64,000 nt of DNA from Bacteroidales bacterium (lineage in GTDB: Bacteria; Bacteroidota; Bacteroidia; Bacteroidales; UBA3663), in assembly GCA_017561935.1 (NCBI GenBank), contig JAFZBE010000042.1:1-64000 (forward strand), in the 5' to 3' direction. Both the position numbers and the translations under genes were made by a program. Positions 59,245 to 64,000 of this stretch are shown here, piece after piece (the stretch's first letter is position 1; each line of letters begins with the position of its first letter). Under the pieces are notes generated by a model that saw only the letters and a program-made list of their open reading frames with translations, had not been told where the DNA came from and made no database searches.

Positions 59245-60813
59245 ATGATATTGACGATCTGGTTGTTCATACTATTTGCGACAGTGGGGCAGGGCCATGC
59301 AGCGTGGTCCTACCGGTATCGCTTTGAGCCCATCGATAGGCAGTTCGACAGCTTAGCCGCCCGTCTGGACAGCCTCGACAAGCATCATCGTTTGGGCGAA
59401 GCACAGATCGACGACTACCGCAAGCTTGACAGCATCGTGCGCCAGCATCCAGAAGCAAAGCTGGAGGCCCGCCTGCTGTATTGGGAAGTGAAGTGCCACC
59501 AATATACGATGGCGTCCGATACGGCCATCGCAAAGCTCGAGCGCGCACTCCAGTTGACCAGCGAAGGAGGATACGACCGCCTGCGCATCGCCTATCAGCT
59601 GGCAGGCAACTACCAGCGTACCAATCGGCTCACCGAAGCCTGGCAGCTGCTCACCAACGTCGTGATACCAGGTATGGAAGAGGTCGGCGACAGCATCATG
59701 CTGGGCAATGCCTATCACCTCTATGCGCTCATCTATCGCGACATCGGTGACGTCGATGAAGCCATGCGAGCCATCGACGAGGCACAGCACTGTTTCGCAG
59801 CATCGGGCTATCCCCTGAGCAAGGTCTATTTCTTCAGGGCACTGCTCACGCCCGATGGCAGCGAGGCAGCCGGCCTCTATCGGAAAGCAATCGATGCCGA
59901 CAGTACCGACGCCACCATCGTAGCCCAAGCCTATACGAACCTGGCCAACATCGCCCTCGGGAACAATCAGCCCGATAGTGCCCGCCTATGGGTGAACAGC
60001 GGACTCGAAACCATCCGTCGCTATCAACCCGAGAACCAACTGCTGCGCGCCTTCCTGCTGGTCAACGATGCCCTGCTCGACTACAATGCCCATCAATACA
60101 ACAAGGCACTGACTACCTTGACCGAAGTGGAGCGCCTGTGCGGATCGTCGCTTAGCCAGTACAATGCCGCTTCCATCTACCGCATCATCTCGGAAACCTA
60201 TGGCCAGGTGGGCAACCAGACCGAGGAGCTCAACTACCTCAAGCAGTACATTAACGCACAGGAGAACCAGCAACGCATCGTCAGCGAGACTCAGGAGATG
60301 CGAATGCGAGCGCGTGCCGACATCCAGCGTCAACAGCGTGAGCTGATCGAGAAACTGACTGAGGAGGCCACCCTGCAGCGGCGGAAGACGTGGGGCATCA
60401 TCGTGGTGCTCATCGTCGTAGTGGCCCTTGCCATCGCCTTGCTGACGCATTATTACCGCAAGCGCAAGCAGCGTGAGGAGGAGAACAGTGAACTGCGTAA
60501 CGTACTGCAGCAGGAGGCTGTAGGCGCCTTGGTGAAGAGCGGTATCACCGACGATGGCGACCGGAGCCGGGCCGAGAAGATGTTCGGGCAACTGCGTCCC
60601 GGATTCTTTGCCCGACTGAAGGAGATCAATCCCGACCTGACCGAGAACGACCTGCGTCTGTGCACCTACATCAGTATAGGCATGAGGGCAAAGGAAATCG
60701 CCCAGCAGCTCAGTGTGACACCCGATTCGGTGAACACAGCGCGCTATAGGCTTCGCAAGAAGTTGAACCTGAAACCCGAGGAAAAATTGGACGAGTTTCT
60801 GCGAAATCTTTGA
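59245..60813 (+). CDS. TPR sensor with transmembrane helix and LuxR-type HTH
   Basis: 522 residues. A signal-like N-terminus (ILTIWLFILFATVGQGHA) is followed by several TPR-like helical pairs (about 70-350) in the periplasm, one transmembrane helix (TWGIIVVLIVVVALAIALLTHYY, about 384-406), a coiled linker and a C-terminal LuxR/GerE-type helix-turn-helix (NDLRLCTYISIGMRAKEIAQQL, SVTPDSVNTARYRLRKKL). This is a known Bacteroidota layout for membrane-bound regulators. It lies just after the TonB receptor gene and may control it, by inference from position. Confidence 0.87.
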   Translation: MILTIWLFILFATVGQGHAAWSYRYRFEPIDRQFDSLAARLDSLDKHHRLGEAQIDDYRKLDSIVRQHPEAKLEARLLYWEVKCHQYTMASDTAIAKLERALQLTSEGGYDRLRIAYQLAGNYQRTNRLTEAWQLLTNVVIPGMEEVGDSIMLGNAYHLYALIYRDIGDVDEAMRAIDEAQHCFAASGYPLSKVYFFRALLTPDGSEAAGLYRKAIDADSTDATIVAQAYTNLANIALGNNQPDSARLWVNSGLETIRRYQPENQLLRAFLLVNDALLDYNAHQYNKALTTLTEVERLCGSSLSQYNAASIYRIISETYGQVGNQTEELNYLKQYINAQENQQRIVSETQEMRMRARADIQRQQRELIEKLTEEATLQRRKTWGIIVVLIVVVALAIALLTHYYRKRKQREEENSELRNVLQQEAVGALVKSGITDDGDRSRAEKMFGQLRPGFFARLKEINPDLTENDLRLCTYISIGMRAKEIAQQLSVTPDSVNTARYRLRKKLNLKPEEKLDEFLRNL

Positions 60814-60872
60814 TTAAGGAGATTATTTGAATATAGACAAATGCTGACAGGCGCAGTTTTTGGCCTTCGGCA

Positions 60873-60904
60873 TTTGTCTTTCTTATCGAATATGTGTATT
60901 TTTG
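60873..60904 (+). promoter_or_regulatory. promoter of the Omp28-like gene
   Basis: TTTG (60873-60876), 20-bp spacer, TATTTTTG (60897-60904). Confidence 0.72.
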
Positions 60905-60996
60905 CACGCTCGATAATTCGGGATTAACTACTGTTTACTCCCCTATATCAACAAGTTGAGCAAATGCGAAACTTGAAATACATAATAATACAAAAT

Positions 60997-62814
60997 ATGA
61001 GAACTCTGACTTTATCATCGATCGTCCTGGCAGCCATGTGCTGCATGGGCCTGCATGCCCAGAACACCTACTTTGTGGAACATTTCACCGATGGCATCCC
61101 TTCGTCGTTTGCCCTTTACGATATGGATGGCAACGAGCCATCGGTCGATATGGCCAACCTCGGTTTTGCCGTGGGAGTGCCCTGGATCTGTGTGACCGAA
61201 GGAGAAGACAACAATGCGGTAGCCGCCTCAACCTCTTGGTATAAGAAGGCAGGAACCAGCAACGACTGGATGGTAACAACACCTTTCGAGGTGAAGGATG
61301 CAAAGGCTGTGCTCACATGGCGTGCCCGAGCCACCGATGCCGACTATCGCGATGGCTACAAGGTCTTTGTTTCGACCACAGGCAACACGGTAGATGACTT
61401 CGGCAACGAGCCTGTATTCAGTGTGTCGAAGGAGAACGTGGCGTGGACTGAGCGCGAAGTGTCGCTGGCCGACTATGTGGGCAAGACCCTTTGGGTGGCT
61501 TTCGTCAATACGACCAAGGACCGCTCGATGCTTTATGTGGATGATATCTTCGCGGGCGAACCGGCCTGCTTCGAACTCAATAGCGAATTGGAGGACGGTG
61601 TCTTGACCCGTTATGGCGATGTCAACATTACGGGTTCGCTGACGGCCAAGAAGGCAATCTCGTCGTTCACCATCACCTTGACCCTTGGTGAACAGACAGT
61701 GACCGAAACCTTCGAGCGCAACCTGAAGGAGGGTAATGTGGCTGAATTCGCTCTTAGCGAGCCAATCCATATCGATCGCAATACACGTGCCGACTACACC
61801 CTGGTGGCTGAGGCCGAGGGCGATCGTGTCAGCCTCAGTGGCAAAGCGAGCTTTATTGCACAAACAGTGGTGGCCGAGGAGGTTACCGGTACATGGTGCG
61901 GCTACTGCGTGCGTGGCATTGTTGCCATGGAGAAGATGCGCGAAGAGCACCCTGATGACTACATCGGCATTGCTGTTCACTGCGGCAGCAATAATTGGCC
62001 CGATGCAATGGAACTCGATCCAACCATCTACAACGACCTCCTCTTCAGCAACCTGGGTATGACGGGTTATCCGCATTGCACGGTGAATCGTCAGAAGAAA
62101 TATACAGGTGATCCAGCCAATATCCCATATTTCTACAATCAGGTGAAGAACGACACCAAGCCCAAGGCAGGCATCGTGCTGAGCGCAGAGTATGACGCTA
62201 AGATCGACCAGATTGTCACTCATACCAGCACCCTCTTCACTTACGCTGAGACCGGTGCCGACTACCGCCAGCTCTACGTGATGATCGAGAACAACGTGCA
62301 TGGTGAGGGTTATGGCTATTACCAGAGCAATTATTATTCGGGAGTCCCAGGTATGGGACAGTTCACCGATCTGGGCAGCACAGTGCCCGATTCGCTCATG
62401 ACTTATCCCGACGTGGCACGAGCCATCTACGGCACCTTCTACGGCATCGAGGGCATCTATGCCACGAGCTTTCCAGCTGGCACGGTGGTTGACTATGACT
62501 ATACGCTCGACAGTATTCCTGCTTCGATCCTCTTGCGTGAGAACTGCGAACTTGCTGTGCTGTTGCTCAACAAGAATGGCGTGATTGTGAATGCCGACAA
62601 GGTGAAGCTTGGCGAGCTGAATGGTTTCAGTGGCATCGAGGAGGTGCACGCCGATGCACAACCTGACAAGGCTGAAGCTCAGCTTCTCTTTACCCTCGAC
62701 GGAAAATGCCTCGGCTCGGCTTCCCTAGTGGGCCAGCTTTGCCAAGGCATCTATCTGAAGGTCGAGACGGGAGCCGACGGTGTGCGTCGCACCCGGAAGA
62801 TCATTGTCCGATAA
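60997..62814 (+). CDS. secreted Omp28-like thioredoxin-fold protein with T9SS tail
   Basis: 605 residues from ATG 60997, which starts the signal peptide LTLSSIVLAAMCCMGLHA; ATG 60964 would add eleven residues. A choice-of-anchor J-like jelly-roll (about 25-180, STSWYKKAGTSNDWMVTTPF) is followed by an Ig-like region and an Omp28-type thioredoxin domain with a complete WCGYC motif (Trp300, Cys301, Cys304) in EEVTGTWCGYCVRG. The C-terminal ~60 residues (GKCLGSASLVGQLCQGIYLK to RKIIVR) resemble a T9SS sorting domain. Likely a surface thiol-disulfide or scaffold protein. Its 3' end overlaps the convergent gene by 14 bp. Confidence 0.78.
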   Translation: MRTLTLSSIVLAAMCCMGLHAQNTYFVEHFTDGIPSSFALYDMDGNEPSVDMANLGFAVGVPWICVTEGEDNNAVAASTSWYKKAGTSNDWMVTTPFEVKDAKAVLTWRARATDADYRDGYKVFVSTTGNTVDDFGNEPVFSVSKENVAWTEREVSLADYVGKTLWVAFVNTTKDRSMLYVDDIFAGEPACFELNSELEDGVLTRYGDVNITGSLTAKKAISSFTITLTLGEQTVTETFERNLKEGNVAEFALSEPIHIDRNTRADYTLVAEAEGDRVSLSGKASFIAQTVVAEEVTGTWCGYCVRGIVAMEKMREEHPDDYIGIAVHCGSNNWPDAMELDPTIYNDLLFSNLGMTGYPHCTVNRQKKYTGDPANIPYFYNQVKNDTKPKAGIVLSAEYDAKIDQIVTHTSTLFTYAETGADYRQLYVMIENNVHGEGYGYYQSNYYSGVPGMGQFTDLGSTVPDSLMTYPDVARAIYGTFYGIEGIYATSFPAGTVVDYDYTLDSIPASILLRENCELAVLLLNKNGVIVNADKVKLGELNGFSGIEEVHADAQPDKAEAQLLFTLDGKCLGSASLVGQLCQGIYLKVETGADGVRRTRKIIVR

Positions 62815-64000
62815 TCAACTTTTTCCCATTCTTTATATACAGCTGCCCTGCTCTGGGGTGGCTGATTTTTTCCCCCTGCAGGTTGTAGAGAATCGATCTG
62901 TGAGAGGATACAGCCTCGTCGGCATGTAGCTCTTCGATGCCCATCGGAGGCATGGAGTGGAGCAGTTCGACCTGTATTTCGTTCGATTCGCTGGAATGAG
63001 ACCTGCCGTTCCAAGCGGTAACGGTGTAGCCGTAGCGATAGTCGGTGTCGAGGCCCTTCATGGTGTAGCTGGTCTCGGTGATGTCGGTAATCGTTTCGAC
63101 TGCCACGCGTTCGAAGGCGTAGTCGGCAGAAGCATCGTCGTAGGTATTGGTATCGGCAGGCGTTACGTCGATGATGATTGCATCGGGATATTCGGAGGTG
63201 GCATCGCCACGCTTGATGATGAGTTCGTCGATGTAGAGACGTTCCTTGTTGATCGAAAGGGTTACCTGGGTGGAATCGGTGCCACTATGGAAGACGTACA
63301 GGTAGTCCTTTTCAGTGGCCGAGACACGATGCTTGGCAGTGCATGGACCTGACGTGATGGTGAGAACGGGCTGCTTGCCATTGTAGCTGCGTGCCTTGAT
63401 GACGAGGGTGAAACGTCCGTTGCTGGGCGTCATGTCAAGAACTGGGGTGGTGATGGTGCCTGTGGTATTGGGGGCACCTACGCGCACCCATCCTCCAGCC
63501 TGACAGATGCGTTCGCCGGTCCAGCCTGGGGTCGAGGTGTATTCGTCCAAGATGGCGCTGAGTTCGGTGACGTCTGGAGCCTCGTAGCTGCCGGCGCTGA
63601 ACTTCTCGAAATCCTCGTAGAGCGATACCGGGCGTGTGTCGAGCGTGTCATACTGGAAGACGCTGAGCGAATAGGTGACGGCCTGGACGGCTTCGGACCA
63701 GTGGGCTGTGAAGGCGTTACTGTAGAGGTCGGTGGCCTCAAGGGCCGTGGGAGTACCCACCGATTCGGAGCGGAAGTCGAAGGTCACGATGCTGTCGTTG
63801 CCGAATTGGATGTTGGTGACATCGCGGTCGATCCACGCCCCGTCCCAAGTGATGGCTGCAGGGACGGAGTTGGCTGTGAAGACATTATTGCCGATGTCGA
63901 ACTGGGTGCGGCCGATGAGTGGATAAAGGTCGCGGTCGTCGGTGACGTACGAGCGATCGTTGTCAGCGGGCACGATGCAATAGCGCGGATGTTCGCCATC
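62801..64000 (-). CDS. C-terminal part of a secreted protein, probably M6-type metalloprotease (partial)
   Basis: The frame is open through the right edge; 399 codons are present and the N-terminus lies outside. The first visible residues, HPRYCIVPADND followed by a YPLIGRTQFDIGNNVFT region and VTNIQFGNDSIVTFDF, resemble the segment after the catalytic domain of M6 (immune inhibitor A-like) proteases. An anchor-J-like domain (about 120-270: YEDFEKFSAG, GWVRVGAPNTTGTITTPVLDM), an FN3-like domain (YAFERVAVETI to YTVTAWNG) and a T9SS tail (ILYNLQGEKI to KKLIIGQ) follow. The protease assignment is inference, because the HEXXH motif is not in the window. Confidence 0.55.
   Translation of the reverse strand, partial: DGEHPRYCIVPADNDRSYVTDDRDLYPLIGRTQFDIGNNVFTANSVPAAITWDGAWIDRDVTNIQFGNDSIVTFDFRSESVGTPTALEATDLYSNAFTAHWSEAVQAVTYSLSVFQYDTLDTRPVSLYEDFEKFSAGSYEAPDVTELSAILDEYTSTPGWTGERICQAGGWVRVGAPNTTGTITTPVLDMTPSNGRFTLVIKARSYNGKQPVLTITSGPCTAKHRVSATEKDYLYVFHSGTDSTQVTLSINKERLYIDELIIKRGDATSEYPDAIIIDVTPADTNTYDDASADYAFERVAVETITDITETSYTMKGLDTDYRYGYTVTAWNGRSHSSESNEIQVELLHSMPPMGIEELHADEAVSSHRSILYNLQGEKISHPRAGQLYIKNGKKLIIGQ

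Overview
The window looks like chromosomal DNA from a Bacteroidales bacterium, most likely Prevotella or a close relative. The main evidence is the recurring promoter type TTTG-N19/20-TAnnTTTG, found on both strands with correct spacing at about ten places, together with the near absence of Shine-Dalgarno sequences. Gene content agrees: a Bacteroidota-type succinylornithine carbamoyltransferase, meso-diaminopimelate dehydrogenase, a eukaryote-type (GT3) glycogen synthase, PorT of the type IX secretion system (T9SS), secreted proteins with T9SS-like C-terminal tails, and a three-subunit succinate dehydrogenase/fumarate reductase. No rRNA, tRNA, CRISPR array, prophage or intact insertion sequence was seen.

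Layout. 1-4.7 kb: end of an unknown gene, a beta-lactamase-like lipoprotein, a four-helix-bundle gene bracketed by 9-bp-period repeats, a secreted beta-helix protein and a LysE-type exporter. 4.9-12.2 kb: purL, a BspA-like leucine-rich-repeat protein, an aat/unknown/Fur operon, an unannotated structured small-RNA candidate and a small membrane protein. 12.4-17.1 kb: sdhCAB and dusB. 17.1-22.3 kb: a small-RNA-like cassette, a PNGase F-like/Omp28-like pair and aminopeptidase P. 22.4-31.3 kb: rpsU, glycogen synthase plus glucan phosphorylase, a split altronate dehydratase-like pair, porT and a VWA-like protein.

31.3-42.5 kb: the arginine cluster argR-acyltransferase-argG-argC-argD, purN, acpP-fabF-argF', ddh, a YitT-like protein and a flavodoxin-like lipoprotein. 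42.5-47.6 kb: a second copy of the small-RNA-like cassette, a GH28 polygalacturonase-like enzyme divergent from an RraA-like/SDR pair, and a secreted alpha/beta hydrolase. 47.6-48.3 kb is a decayed, AT-rich stretch with gene remnants. 48.3-56.2 kb: a carboxylesterase/GH43 operon, an NTF2-like lipoprotein and a large PL1 pectate lyase. 56.3-64 kb: a TonB-dependent receptor operon, a TPR/LuxR sensor-regulator, an Omp28-like thioredoxin protein and the C-terminal part of a probable M6 metalloprotease.

Taken together, the accessory genes suggest a saccharolytic, probably pectin- and hemicellulose-degrading anaerobe. PL1, GH28, GH43 and esterase genes could supply uronates, and the UxaA-like, RraA-like and SDR proteins could act on products. 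The most unusual signals are non-coding: (1) six intergenic arrays with a 9-bp period but different unit sequences, several made of direct units followed by inverted units, one pair framing the four-helix-bundle gene; (2) a promoter-hairpin-hairpin-terminator transcript of about 175 nt; (3) two copies of a short promoter-to-terminator cassette sharing an identical 27-nt start.
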